Source of the DNA: CAKRJP01 sp963658085 | GTDB lineage: Bacteria > Bacillota > Clostridia > Lachnospirales > Lachnospiraceae | Assembly: GCA_963658085.1 (NCBI GenBank) | Contig: CAVKOU010000002.1 | Coordinates: 62,001 to 126,000, forward strand | DNA: 64,000 bases | Direction of reading: 5' to 3' | Shown here: piece after piece, positions 52,510 through 61,606 of the stretch | Layout of the letters: each line of letters begins with the position of its first letter | Position numbering within the stretch: position 1 is the stretch's first letter | Made by a program: the position numbers and the translations under genes | Notes under the pieces: generated by a model | Told to the model about the DNA's origin: nothing | Database searches by the model: none | Seen by the model: the letters and a program-made list of their open reading frames with translations, nothing else

Positions 52510-52563
52510 ATGTTAAAAAAATAACGTTAAAGTATTGACAATCTATTTTTGATGAATTATACT
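52510..52563 (+). promoter_or_regulatory. adhE promoter with possible Rex site
   Basis: TTGACA (52535-52540) and TATACT (52558-52563) are 17 bases apart. ATGTTAA-N4-ATAACGT at 52510-52527 matches the clostridial Rex dyad TTGTTAA-N4-TTAACAA at 10 of 14 fixed positions and sits just upstream of the -35. adhE is a standard Rex target. Confidence 0.6.
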
Positions 52564-52619
52564 TCCAAATGTAATCACAAATGATTCAAAAATGATTCTA
52601 AACTATGGGAGGCATAATC

Positions 52620-55271
52620 ATGGCAAAGAAGAAAGAAAATGAAACAGTAGCACCAGAGGCAGTAGCTGAAACAGTCGTACCAGAGGTAGTAGACAGTGTT
52701 GAATCCTTACATGCGAAGTTGAAAGCAATGAGAGAGGCGCAGGCAAAATTCGCTACCTATACACAGGAGCAGGTAGATAAGATTTTCTACGAAGCAGCAA
52801 TGGCAGCGAATAAGATGCGTATTCCACTTGCTAAGCAGGCTGTAGAAGAGACTGGAAGAGGTATTGTAGAAGATAAGGTTATCAAGAACCATTACGCAGC
52901 AGAGTATATCTACAATGCTTACAAGAACACAAAGACCTGCGGGGTTATTGAAGAGGATACCGCATACGGAATTAAGAAAGTTGCAGAGCCTATCGGTGTT
53001 GTTGCAGCCGTTATTCCTACAACAAACCCGACTTCAACAGCAATCTTTAAGACATTAATTTGTTTGAAGACAAGAAATGCAATCATCATCAGCCCACATC
53101 CGGCAGCAAAAGCTTGTACAATCGCTGCAGCAAAGGTTGTTTTGGACGCGGCAGTTAAGGCCGGAGCTCCAGAAGGAATTATCGGATGGATCGATACTCC
53201 TTCACTTGAGTTGACAACAACTGTTATGGCAGAGGCTGATATCATCCTGGCAACAGGTGGTCCTGGAATGGTTAAATCAGCATACTCTTCAGGAAAGCCG
53301 GCATTAGGTGTTGGTGCAGGTAACACTCCTGTAATCATTGATGATACTGCAGATATTAAAGTAGCAGTTAACTCTATTATTCACTCTAAGACATTTGATA
53401 ACGGAATGATCTGTGCATCAGAGCAGTCTGTTACAGTACTTGATAGTATTTATGATGAAGTTAAGAAGGAATTTGCTTATCGTGGATGCTACTTCTTAAA
53501 ACAGGGCGAAGAGCTTGATAAAGTAAGAAAGACTATCATTGTAAATGGAGCATTAAACAATAAGATTCCTGGAAAATCAGCATATGAGATTGCTAAGTTG
53601 GCAGGAGTTGACGTTCCGGAAAGCACCAAGATCTTAATTGGCGAGGTTGAATCTGTTGATATTTCTGAGGAATTTGCTCATGAGAAATTATCTCCGGTTC
53701 TTGGAATGTACAGAGCAAAGACATTTGATGAGGCTCTTGAGAAAGCAAAACAGTTAGTAGCGGACGGTGGATACGGACATACTTCTTCTCTTTATGTTCA
53801 TCCTGCTGAGACAGAGAAGATCGCAAAACATGCAGAAGCTATGAAGACTTGCCGTATTCTTATTAATACACCTTCTTCACACGGTGGAATCGGAGATCTT
53901 TACAACTTTAAGGTTTCTCCATCTCTTACACTTGGATGTGGATCCTGGGGCGGAAACTCAGTATCTGAGAACGTAGGTGTTAAACACCTTCTGAACACCA
54001 AGATCGTTGCTGAGAGGAGAGAGAATATGTTGTGGCTTAGAACACCTGAGAAGGTATACTTTAAGAAGGGATGTATGCCAGTAGCTCTTGACGAACTGGG
54101 AACAGTTATGAACAAGAAGAAAGCATTTATTGTTACTGACTCCTTCTTATATCAGAATGGATATGTAAAACCGATTGAAGAGAAGTTAGACCAGATGGGT
54201 ATCAAGCATACCTGCTTCTACGAAGTTGCACCAGATCCGACTCTTCAGTGTGCAAGACGTGGTGTTGAGCAGATTCGTCAGTTTGAGCCAGATACAATCA
54301 TCGCACTTGGTGGTGGATCAGCAATGGATGCCGGTAAGATTATGTGGATCATGTATGAGCATCCGGAAGCAAACTTCGAAGACATGGCTATGGACTTCAT
54401 GGATATTCGTAAGAGAGTATTTACCTTCCCTAAGATGGGAGAGAAAGCTTACTTTGTAGCAATTCCTACATCTTCAGGAACAGGTTCTGAGGTTACACCT
54501 TTCGCAATCATTACAGATGCAGACACAGGCGTTAAATGGCCAATCGCTGACTACGCTTTAATGCCTAACATGGCTATCGTAGATGTAGATAATATGATGA
54601 CTCAGCCTAAGGGATTGACAAGCGCATCAGGTATCGACGTAATGACTCATGCAATTGAGGCATACGTTTCAATGCTGGCAACAGATTATACAGACGGATT
54701 TGCTATGAAGGCGGCAAAATTAGTATTTGATTATCTTCCATCTGCATATGAGAACGGTGCAAAAGATCCAATCGCTCGTGAGAAGATGGCGAACGCTTCA
54801 TGCCTTGCAGGTCTTGCATTTGCAAATGCATTCCTTGGAGTGAACCACTCTATGGCTCACAAATTAGGAGCTTTCCATCACTTGCCACATGGTGTTGCTA
54901 ACGCAGTTATCCTTACAGAAGTTATGAGATACAATGCTGCAGAAGTTCCAACCAGAATGGGAACATTCTCACAGTATGATTATCCGAAGACATTATCCAG
55001 ATATGCAGAACTTGGACGTTACGTAGGATGCACAGGTAAGACTGATGAAGAAGTATTTGAGAACTTCATTGCAAGATTAGAGGAACTCAAAGAGAAGATC
55101 GGTATCAAGAAGACCATCAAGGATTATGGTATCGATGAGAAGTACTTCTTAGATACATTGGATGACATGGTAGAGCAGGCATTCAATGATCAGTGTACAG
55201 CTGCAAACCCAAGATATCCACTTATGAAGGAAATCAAAGAAATCTACTTAAAGTGCTACTATGGCAAATAA
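52620..55271 (+). CDS. adhE: Bifunctional acetaldehyde/alcohol dehydrogenase
   Basis: The ATG at 52620 follows GGGAGG by 7 bases and gives 883 residues. The N-terminal aldehyde dehydrogenase half has the catalytic Cys in GMICASEQSV at about 264. The C-terminal iron alcohol dehydrogenase half has GGGSAMDAGK and HSMAHKLGAFHHLPHG near 740-755 with metal-binding His. It reduces acetyl-CoA to ethanol and regenerates NAD+. A poly-charged, Val/Glu/Ala-rich extension of about 25 residues precedes the core. Confidence 0.96.
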   Translation: MAKKKENETVAPEAVAETVVPEVVDSVESLHAKLKAMREAQAKFATYTQEQVDKIFYEAAMAANKMRIPLAKQAVEETGRGIVEDKVIKNHYAAEYIYNAYKNTKTCGVIEEDTAYGIKKVAEPIGVVAAVIPTTNPTSTAIFKTLICLKTRNAIIISPHPAAKACTIAAAKVVLDAAVKAGAPEGIIGWIDTPSLELTTTVMAEADIILATGGPGMVKSAYSSGKPALGVGAGNTPVIIDDTADIKVAVNSIIHSKTFDNGMICASEQSVTVLDSIYDEVKKEFAYRGCYFLKQGEELDKVRKTIIVNGALNNKIPGKSAYEIAKLAGVDVPESTKILIGEVESVDISEEFAHEKLSPVLGMYRAKTFDEALEKAKQLVADGGYGHTSSLYVHPAETEKIAKHAEAMKTCRILINTPSSHGGIGDLYNFKVSPSLTLGCGSWGGNSVSENVGVKHLLNTKIVAERRENMLWLRTPEKVYFKKGCMPVALDELGTVMNKKKAFIVTDSFLYQNGYVKPIEEKLDQMGIKHTCFYEVAPDPTLQCARRGVEQIRQFEPDTIIALGGGSAMDAGKIMWIMYEHPEANFEDMAMDFMDIRKRVFTFPKMGEKAYFVAIPTSSGTGSEVTPFAIITDADTGVKWPIADYALMPNMAIVDVDNMMTQPKGLTSASGIDVMTHAIEAYVSMLATDYTDGFAMKAAKLVFDYLPSAYENGAKDPIAREKMANASCLAGLAFANAFLGVNHSMAHKLGAFHHLPHGVANAVILTEVMRYNAAEVPTRMGTFSQYDYPKTLSRYAELGRYVGCTGKTDEEVFENFIARLEELKEKIGIKKTIKDYGIDEKYFLDTLDDMVEQAFNDQCTAANPRYPLMKEIKEIYLKCYYGK

Positions 55272-55297
55272 ATTGTAGAAGCAAAACTAAGTGTTAT

Positions 55298-55402
55298 ACA
55301 TATCCAATGAATATCATTGGATATGTGTAATAGAAATATAGGATATGCCTCCTATATGGATATATAAATCCCTCCGAATACATAGATTCGGAGGGATTTT
55401 TG
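55298..55402 (+). terminator. Three hairpins after adhE, the last a terminator
   Basis: ACATATCCAATGA/TCATTGGATATGT (55298-55326) is a perfect 13-base stem. ATATAGGA/TCCTATAT follows. AAATCCCTCCGAAT/ATTCGGAGGGATTT with a T-run (55366-55402) is the intrinsic terminator. Confidence 0.85.
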
Positions 55403-55440
55403 TGTTAAAATAAAGTCACGGATTGGAAGGAGAATAAGCC

Positions 55441-56034
55441 TTGAGAGTAGAAGCGCATAGAGCACCCGTTACCTTTGTTCTTGTAGCAATCAATGTGGTC
55501 GTATTTTTTGCACTTTCTTTATTTGGAAGAACAGAAGATGGAGCATATATGATACAGCACGGTGCAGTATATTTGCCTTTGATGGAATCAACCGGAGAAT
55601 TTTATCAACTTTTTACCAGTATGTTCTTACATTTTGGATTCCAACATTTGATGAATAATATGTTGATGTTGTTGGTTATGGGAATCGTGCTGGAACCGGA
55701 GCTTGGGTCTGTAAAATACTTGATTTTATACATTGTCAGTGGACTTGGTGGGAATTTACTTTCTGCAGGTTTTGAAATCATGACCGATGACTTTTCGGTA
55801 TCAGCCGGAGCCTCGGGGGCAATCTTCGGAGTAGTGGGAGGTCTTATTTATCTGGCTATTCTAGGGAGAGGACGAATTGGAAAGCTTACAGAGAGAGGAC
55901 TGATTTTTTTAGTTCTCATGAACATTTATTACGGTGTAACAAGTACCGGAGTTGACAACATGGCTCATATTGGAGGACTGATTGTTGGATTCATAATGGC
56001 GGTATTTTTGTATAGAAGGAAGGAGAGAAGGTAA
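55441..56034 (+). CDS. Rhomboid intramembrane serine protease
   Basis: The start is a TTG at 55441 placed 8 bases after GGAAGGAG, giving 197 residues. The catalytic dyad is Ser125 in SAGASGAIFG and His176 in NMAHIGG. The HxxxN-like segment FGFQHLMNNM and six membrane helices are present. It cleaves membrane proteins inside the bilayer. It ends 1 base before the HIT gene, so the two are cotranscribed. Confidence 0.93.
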   Translation: MRVEAHRAPVTFVLVAINVVVFFALSLFGRTEDGAYMIQHGAVYLPLMESTGEFYQLFTSMFLHFGFQHLMNNMLMLLVMGIVLEPELGSVKYLILYIVSGLGGNLLSAGFEIMTDDFSVSAGASGAIFGVVGGLIYLAILGRGRIGKLTERGLIFLVLMNIYYGVTSTGVDNMAHIGGLIVGFIMAVFLYRRKERR

Positions 56035-56035
56035 A

Positions 56036-56452
56036 ATGAAGGACGATAATTGTATTTTTTGTAAATTAGCAAATGGGGAAATTCCAACATCTACGTTGTA
56101 TGAGGACGATGACTTTCGTGTCATCTTAGATGCCAGCCCAGCCACGAAGGGGCATGCGCTTATTTTGCCAAAGGAGCACTATGCGGATCTGTATGAGCTG
56201 GATGATGCTGTTGTGCCAAGGGTTTTTGCGTTGGCTAAGAAGATGATTACAAAGCTTACACCAATTCTTGGGTGTGACGGTTATAATATTGTGCAGAACA
56301 ATAAAGAGGCAGCTGGTCAGACAGTATTTCATTTCCATATGCATTTGATTCCAAGATATAAGAAGGACAAGGCAGGATTTGGCTGGAATATGGGTTCTTT
56401 AAAGGATGCCGATAGGGATGAGATTCTGGCAAAGATACAAGAACAAGAATAA
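56036..56452 (+). CDS. HIT-family nucleotide hydrolase (HinT-like)
   Basis: The 138-residue protein has the histidine triad His99, His101, His103 in HFHMHLIP and Cys6/Cys9 of the zinc site in NCIFCK. HinT proteins hydrolyse adenosine phosphoramidates. Length is normal. It follows the rhomboid gene directly. Confidence 0.93.
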   Translation: MKDDNCIFCKLANGEIPTSTLYEDDDFRVILDASPATKGHALILPKEHYADLYELDDAVVPRVFALAKKMITKLTPILGCDGYNIVQNNKEAAGQTVFHFHMHLIPRYKKDKAGFGWNMGSLKDADRDEILAKIQEQE

Positions 56453-56564
56453 GAATAGAAATAAAAATAATAACACAAACTGTATAAAAGGATGCTGAGG
56501 TCGAAATTGTTTGATCTTAGTGTCATATAAGAAAAAGGATATCGCATTGGGGAAACGACGGAAT

Positions 56565-57203
56565 ATGGATCCGGAGGATATGGAGATGCTTTATGAAAAG
56601 CACAGGAACCGGATCTATCAGAAAGCAAAGAATAATTCCGTCAACGAATACATTGTAGAGGAAATGATACAGGAAGCATTTCTTAGGCTTTATTGTGAGA
56701 GCACAGATATTCCCGCGGAGGCTGTTGATAAATGGCTGTCAGTAACGGTGGAGCACCTGATCATTGACTATGTTCGTCATTATTATCGAGAGGAACTAGT
56801 AAATGATTCGGGATGGGAGGCTAGAATTGAGAAGTTGGGAAGGGATTTTGAGAAAAATTTTGGGGAGAATCCGGAAGAGACACTGTTTAGGGAATTAAAG
56901 GACAGAGAGTATCATATGTTTTTGAAAGAATTTTGGGAAGATCTTTATTCTCATAACCAACAGTGGCATCAGGCTTTGTGGCTTACTTGTGTGCAGAAAA
57001 AATCTCGGCAGGAAGTTGCAGAAGTCATGGATGTTAGTAAGGATTCTGTCAGGGGATTGCTATATAGAGTAAGACAATGGATTAGTTGTAATTACGGACA
57101 AAAGTATCTTCAGTTGCGAAATGATGAATGGTGTGACGAAACGTCACGTCAAAGCAAGGAAAGCGGTGAATATTCACTTGATAAAGACCGGCCGGTTATA
57201 TAA
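56565..57203 (+). CDS. ECF-like sigma-70 family factor
   Basis: The 212-residue protein from ATG 56565 has region 2 (MLYEKHRNRIYQKAKNN, IVEEMIQEAFLRLY, VEHLIIDYVRHYYRE) and region 4 (KKSRQEVAEVMDVSKDSVRGLLYRVRQW). The linker is long and acidic. The start could instead be TTG 56547, which has AAAAAGGA 7 bases upstream. No anti-sigma gene adjoins it. Its targets are unknown; it could in principle be the partner of the STAS/HATPase pair at 9.2-10.6 kb, but distance makes that weak. Confidence 0.75.
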   Translation: MDPEDMEMLYEKHRNRIYQKAKNNSVNEYIVEEMIQEAFLRLYCESTDIPAEAVDKWLSVTVEHLIIDYVRHYYREELVNDSGWEARIEKLGRDFEKNFGENPEETLFRELKDREYHMFLKEFWEDLYSHNQQWHQALWLTCVQKKSRQEVAEVMDVSKDSVRGLLYRVRQWISCNYGQKYLQLRNDEWCDETSRQSKESGEYSLDKDRPVI

Positions 57204-57241
57204 AGACTGCTGAAACCCTAGTTTCAGAATGGCGATTTATC

Positions 57242-57312
57242 AAAAAAGGCCCGTGTCTGGATTGGATTTTTCGATAGAACGATCGAAGAAAAAATCCGGA
57301 TACGGGCCTTTT
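57242..57312. terminator. Large bidirectional terminator
   Basis: AAAAGGCCCGT pairs with ACGGGCCTTTT, with an inner TGGATT/AATCCG and GATTTTTCGAT/ATCGAAGAAAAAATC stem. It separates the convergent sigma-factor and murG genes. Confidence 0.92.
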
Positions 57313-57324
57313 GAGGTGTTGTGT

Positions 57325-58392
57325 TTATTTTTTTGCTAAGCTTTCAATGAGGTCAATGATAATGTCTATAGAATTCTGTTGGGCAGAAAGCTTCATGGCC
57401 TCGATGTACGTTTCTCGGTTTTGGTACAGATCTTGAATGGTTTTTAACAGAAGTTCTGGGGATAATTCTTCCTCTTCTAAGACCTTGCTGTATCCCTGGT
57501 GTTCGAAGGATCTTGCATTTAAAATTTGATCGCCCCTACTTGCATTGGCTGATAAAGGAATCAGGAGGTTCGGTTTGTGAAGGGCTAACAATTCGCAGAT
57601 GGCATTGGCACCGGCTCTAGAGATCACAAGATCCGTCAGAGCAAAGAGGTCTTTTAACTCATCTTGGATATATTCATATTGTACATAACCATCCAATGCA
57701 CTTAGAGTGGCATCTACTTTTCCACGACCACAAAGATGGATTACCTGAAAATCCTTCAAAAGCTCAGGAAGGATGCTGCGAACTGCTTCGTTTACCGCTA
57801 CAGAACCCAGACTTCCACCCATTACCATGATTACAGGCTTGTCTGATGTAAATCCAACCATTTCTTTCGCTTTAAAAGCATTTCCAGACAGAAGTTCCTG
57901 CCTGATAGGGGAACCCGTAAGGACAGCTTTTCCTGCTGGCAGATGCTCTAAAGTCTCAGGGAAATTGCAGCATACCTTAGAAGCGGAAGGGATGGAAAGC
58001 TTGTTGGCAAGTCCCGGGGTCATATCTGATTCATGGATAATCGTGGGTACATGTCTGCTTTTTCCTGCCAGTACCACGGGAACGGATACGAATCCGCCCT
58101 TAGAAAAAATAACATCTGGCTTGAGAATCTTCACCAGGCGTTTGGCTTCACGAAAACCTTTGATCACTCGGAATGGGTCTGTGAAATTCTGCCAGCTAAA
58201 ATACCGGCGAAGCTTTCCGGAAGAAATTCCATGATAGGGAATACCCATCTGCTCAATGAGTTCCTTCTCCATTCCGTTGTAAGATCCAATATAATGGATG
58301 TCATATTGCAATTCTTTTAGTCGTGGCAATAACGCGATATTTGGCGTTACATGTCCGGCCGTGCCACCACCAGTTAAGATAATACGTTTCAT
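57325..58392 (-). CDS. murG: Undecaprenyl-PP-MurNAc-pentapeptide GlcNAc transferase
   Basis: The ATG at 58392 follows GGAGG by 5-6 bases and gives 355 residues. The N-terminal GGGTAGHVTPNIALLPRL and the C-terminal VISRAGANAICELLALHKPNLLIPL are MurG signatures. It adds GlcNAc to lipid I to make lipid II on the inner membrane face. It is solitary here, away from the usual division and cell wall cluster. A palindrome TACC-AAAG-GGTA sits at 58406-58421, next to its ribosome site. Confidence 0.95.
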   Translation of the reverse strand: MKRIILTGGGTAGHVTPNIALLPRLKELQYDIHYIGSYNGMEKELIEQMGIPYHGISSGKLRRYFSWQNFTDPFRVIKGFREAKRLVKILKPDVIFSKGGFVSVPVVLAGKSRHVPTIIHESDMTPGLANKLSIPSASKVCCNFPETLEHLPAGKAVLTGSPIRQELLSGNAFKAKEMVGFTSDKPVIMVMGGSLGSVAVNEAVRSILPELLKDFQVIHLCGRGKVDATLSALDGYVQYEYIQDELKDLFALTDLVISRAGANAICELLALHKPNLLIPLSANASRGDQILNARSFEHQGYSKVLEEEELSPELLLKTIQDLYQNRETYIEAMKLSAQQNSIDIIIDLIESLAKK

Positions 58393-58405
58393 AAAAACCT
58401 CCAGC

Positions 58406-58421
58406 AGTACCAAAGGGTACT
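58406..58421 (-). repeat. AGTACC-AAAG-GGTACT palindrome upstream of murG
   Basis: Six-base arms are perfect complements. A close relative lies at 59093-59110 upstream of the TSCPD gene. Confidence 0.5.
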
Positions 58422-58588
58422 AAAAATGATATATATAGTTCTATTATACGTTTCTTGAAAAAATGGTCAAGTCTTGAGAAAGACTTTATGAAAGCCTTAA
58501 GAATTCAAAAAAACCGTGACTTTTTCCTGCGAAATTCGTCTTTATATATGTAAGGGGAAAAGTCAGAAAAAGAATGGAGGCGATGAAA

Positions 58589-58672
58589 ATGGTAGGCGTG
58601 TCTTTTGTTGTTAAGAGCTTTTTAAAAGATGATGCAAACAATTCAAAAAAATTAGAAAGTATGGGCTTATGA
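58589..58672 (+). CDS. Possible 27-residue peptide gene in the gap 58393-58783
   Basis: GGAGG lies 8 bases before the ATG at 58589; the frame encodes MVGVSFVVKSFL followed by a Lys/Asp/Asn/Ser-rich tail and stops at 58672. It is amphipathic or hydrophobic at its N-terminus. A strong UUCG-capped hairpin follows 60 bases later. No other gene is visible in the 391-base gap. It may be a short regulatory or toxin-like peptide, but chance is possible. Confidence 0.35.
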   Translation: MVGVSFVVKSFLKDDANNSKKLESMGL

Positions 58673-58733
58673 GAAGATAGTCAAAGAAATCTTATAAGAC
58701 ATCTCATAATTGAAAGGACACGTTAGTATGAAC

Positions 58734-58767
58734 AAAGGGGATATGCACTTCGGTGCATATCCCCTTT
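58734..58767. terminator. Perfect hairpin with UUCG loop
   Basis: AAAGGGGATATGCAC pairs with GTGCATATCCCCTTT across TTCG. It lacks a long T-run, but placement between converging transcripts suggests bidirectional termination. Confidence 0.75.
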
Positions 58768-58783
58768 GTAGTGTGCTAAAATG

Positions 58784-59035
58784 TTAATTTTCCTGTTCCT
58801 TCAATGCAATCTCCAATGCCTGCGCCAACTGATCTGGGCAGGAGGTTGGTCTGAAGCCACACTTGATTCCTTTCAGACGTTCGATAGCATCTGTGGCTTT
58901 CATTCCGCGAACCAAACTTGCAACTCCCTGGGTGTTGCCGTTGCATCCGCCCTCAAACTCTACACTTTTAACTACATCTCCGTCTAATTCTAAATGAATC
59001 ATTCGAGAACAGACTCCTGAAGTTTTATAATCCAT
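58784..59035 (-). CDS. TSCPD-domain protein (TIGR03905-like)
   Basis: The 83-residue protein contains FEGGCNGNTQGVASLVRGM and the TSCPDQLAQAL motif that names the TSCPD domain, plus Cys9, Cys31 and Cys59. It fits the small stand-alone family whose role is unknown, related to a domain at the end of some class II ribonucleotide reductases. AAGGAGGAATTT precedes the ATG on the - strand. A TACC-AAAG-GGTA palindrome lies about 60 bases upstream. Confidence 0.88.
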   Translation of the reverse strand: MDYKTSGVCSRMIHLELDGDVVKSVEFEGGCNGNTQGVASLVRGMKATDAIERLKGIKCGFRPTSCPDQLAQALEIALKEQEN

Positions 59036-59092
59036 AGTAAATTCCTCCTTATAAATGAATTTTACAACCCGATGTTGTCTCCTATCTATGTA

Positions 59093-59110
59093 TCATACCA
59101 AAGGGTATGA
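59093..59110 (-). repeat. TCATACC-AAAG-GGTATGA palindrome upstream of the TSCPD gene
   Basis: Seven-base arms are perfect complements. It shares the TACC-AAAG-GGTA core with the site before murG. On the - strand it reads TCATACC-CTTT-GGTATGA. Confidence 0.5.
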
Positions 59111-59281
59111 ATTCTTGCAAGATTGTGTTATTATAAAGGATACGATATTGAAGAGATTGAGTTGCCGGTTACACTATCAGTATGATCTATGAGCAAAAGT
59201 AAAGCCTTGCAGAGGAAATTTTGCGAATGGGATTTTGAATAGTTAAAAAATCGAAAAAAGTTTGAGCAGGAGGAGATACAG

Positions 59282-59974
59282 ATGATAGGAATTATAGGAG
59301 CAATGGAAGCGGAAGTTGCAGCTTTGAAAAATGATATGGAAATCACAGCCACCTTGGAGCAGGCTTCTATGACATTTTGTAAGGGCAATCTTTGTGGTCA
59401 GGAAGTCGTAGTTGTAAAAAGCGGAATCGGAAAGGTAAATGCAGGAATTTGTGCACAGATATTAATTGATAAATTTGGAGTAGATACCTTGATTAACACA
59501 GGAATTGCCGGTTCTTTGGATGCAGATATCGATATCGGAGATTTAGTGATCTCTTCCGATGCGGTTCATCATGACATGAATGCGGTGAATTTTGGTTATC
59601 CTTTGGGCCAGATTCCTCAGATGGAAGCATTTTCCTTTCAGGCAGATGAGGAACTTATAAAGAAAGCTCGTATAGCAAATGCGAAAGCAAATCCGGATAT
59701 CAAGACTTTTGTGGGAAGAGTTGCCAGCGGTGATCAGTTTATTGCTGATAAAGCTGTTAAAGAGAAAATCATAGAGAATTTTCATCCTCTTTGTGTGGAG
59801 ATGGAGGGAGCAAGCATTGCCCAGACCGCTTATCTGAATCACGTGCCATATGTCATTATTCGTGCTATTTCAGATAAGGCTGATGATAGTGCTTCTGTGG
59901 ATTATCCAACATTTGAAATCCAAGCCATCGTTCACAGCGTTCGTCTGATGAAAGAGTTACTTGCGTTGATGTAA
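59282..59974 (+). CDS. mtnN: 5'-methylthioadenosine/S-adenosylhomocysteine nucleosidase
   Basis: The 230-residue enzyme removes adenine from MTA and SAH. IGIIGAMEAEVA at the N-terminus, the NTGIAGSLD loop, VEMEGASIAQ (ribose-binding Glu) and AISDKADD with the catalytic Asp are all present. AGGAGGAGATACAG precedes the ATG. It is likely cotranscribed with the decarboxylase downstream. Length is normal. Confidence 0.95.
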   Translation: MIGIIGAMEAEVAALKNDMEITATLEQASMTFCKGNLCGQEVVVVKSGIGKVNAGICAQILIDKFGVDTLINTGIAGSLDADIDIGDLVISSDAVHHDMNAVNFGYPLGQIPQMEAFSFQADEELIKKARIANAKANPDIKTFVGRVASGDQFIADKAVKEKIIENFHPLCVEMEGASIAQTAYLNHVPYVIIRAISDKADDSASVDYPTFEIQAIVHSVRLMKELLALM

Positions 59975-59988
59975 GTTGGAGTGGGGCC

Positions 59989-60013
59989 TTTCGGAGGGAT
60001 TTTCGGAGGGATT
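59989..60013 (+). repeat. Tandem 12-base repeat between mtnN and the decarboxylase
   Basis: TTTCGGAGGGAT occurs twice head to tail (59989-60000 and 60001-60012). A GGGGAAA/TTTTCCC hairpin follows near 60040. Confidence 0.6.
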
Positions 60014-60081
60014 CTTGGGCATGATTGCCTGATGTCCGCGGGGAAATCTTTTCCCGGAAATAAGTTTATGTTAGGAAAAAT

Positions 60082-61602
60082 ATGTCGAATTTATATGAGA
60101 AATTAACTGCATATAGTGAGTCTGATGCTTATGGTTTTCATATGCCGGGGCACAAGAGAAATGGTCGGCTTCAAAAAAAGCTGGGTCAGAATCTGCCATT
60201 TTCGATTGATATTACGGAAATCACAGACTTTGATGACCTGCATCATGCCAAGGGGATTCTCTTAGAAGGGGAGAAGCTTGCAGCGAGTTTGTATGGCTCG
60301 GAGGAAACTCATTTTCTGGTAAATGGAAGTACTGTAGGAATCTTAAGTGCCATTCTTGGTAGTACGAAAAAGGGAGATAAGGTGTTGGTGGCCAGGAATT
60401 GTCACAAATCGGTCTATCATGCCTTGGAGCTTAATGAGCTTTTCCCTATTTATGTGTACCCTCAATATGAGACTGATGGAGGTTTAGGCGGTGAGATTTC
60501 CCCAAAGGATGTGGAGTGTGCATTAGAAAATCATCCGAATCTTCAGGCAGTGATTCTGGTTTCTCCTACTTATGATGGGATTGTTTCAGATCTTGCTTCC
60601 ATAGCGAGGTTGGTTCATGCAAGAAAGATTCCATTGATTATAGACGAAGCACACGGCGCTCATTTTGGATTTCATCCGTATTTTCCGAAGCGGGCCCTGG
60701 ATCAAGGAGCAGATGTGGTGATTAACAGCCTTCACAAGACCTTGCCATCCCTGACGCAGACAGCTCTGATTCATATGAAGGGGCCTTATGCAGATAAAAA
60801 ACGAATTCGGAAATATTTGCATATGTTGCAATCCAGTAGCCCATCCTATGTATTGATGGCCAGCATGGATGCCTGTGTGCGATTTCTCATAAATGAAGGG
60901 GAGAAAGTTTTTTCTGAGTATGCGGATCTTCTTAAGAACACTAGAGAGGCCTTGGAAAAACTGAAGCATTTGCGGTTGATAGAGGCAGAGCATTTTGATC
61001 CTTCGAAGCTTGTGATCTCTGTGGATCAGGCAGATATCTCAAGTCATGAGCTGAGTAGAAGGCTTTGGGAAGACTATCATTTGGAGATGGAGATGACGGC
61101 AGGGCACTATGTGCTTGCTATGACGTCTGTGGGAGACGATGCCCAGGGTATGAAACGACTGGTGGATGCATTGTTTGCGATTGATGATAATATAAAATCT
61201 GCTGATTCAAACGAAACTGACATGCATGCAATGGGACAGAACACAACTGAATCTGAACGGAACACAACCGGGGTGCAAGTAACCGATACAAGGATTGTTC
61301 AGAAAAATACAACCGCTCAGTATAAAGAAAAAATAAAATTACTTCCGCGGGCCGAAAGTTGCTTTGCACCGTATCAGGCAGTAGAGCTTTTCGGAACACC
61401 AAGATCCTGGCAGCAGGCGGTGGGATTAATTTCCCTGGAGTATGCCTATTTATATCCGCCGGGATGTCCGCTTTTGGTTCCGGGAGAAAGAGTGTCACAA
61501 GAGACAGCAGATATGTTACAATGGTATCAAAGGGAAGGCTTTGAGATCGAAGGCTTAGAAAAAGAAGGCTTTGTGACTGTCTGGGAAGAGGTAGAGGAGT
61601 AA
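60082..61602 (+). CDS. Orn/Lys/Arg decarboxylase family PLP protein (YaaO-like)
   Basis: The 506-residue protein has the N-terminal GFHMPGHKRNG motif, the PLP-contact regions IDEAHGAHFG, and the Schiff-base Lys219 in NSLHKTLPSL. A polar Thr/Asn/Glu linker of about 40 residues (about 372-412) separates the core from the C-terminal decarboxylase domain. In Bacillus the homologue yaaO stands near the tmk-holB block, as here. Arginine or lysine are candidate substrates, giving agmatine or cadaverine. Confidence 0.88.
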   Translation: MSNLYEKLTAYSESDAYGFHMPGHKRNGRLQKKLGQNLPFSIDITEITDFDDLHHAKGILLEGEKLAASLYGSEETHFLVNGSTVGILSAILGSTKKGDKVLVARNCHKSVYHALELNELFPIYVYPQYETDGGLGGEISPKDVECALENHPNLQAVILVSPTYDGIVSDLASIARLVHARKIPLIIDEAHGAHFGFHPYFPKRALDQGADVVINSLHKTLPSLTQTALIHMKGPYADKKRIRKYLHMLQSSSPSYVLMASMDACVRFLINEGEKVFSEYADLLKNTREALEKLKHLRLIEAEHFDPSKLVISVDQADISSHELSRRLWEDYHLEMEMTAGHYVLAMTSVGDDAQGMKRLVDALFAIDDNIKSADSNETDMHAMGQNTTESERNTTGVQVTDTRIVQKNTTAQYKEKIKLLPRAESCFAPYQAVELFGTPRSWQQAVGLISLEYAYLYPPGCPLLVPGERVSQETADMLQWYQREGFEIEGLEKEGFVTVWEEVEE

Positions 61603-61606
61603 GATC

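Noticed and set aside
58734..58767. Small RNA gene from the UUCG hairpin
   Set aside because: Position between convergent transcripts makes a shared terminator the simpler reading.
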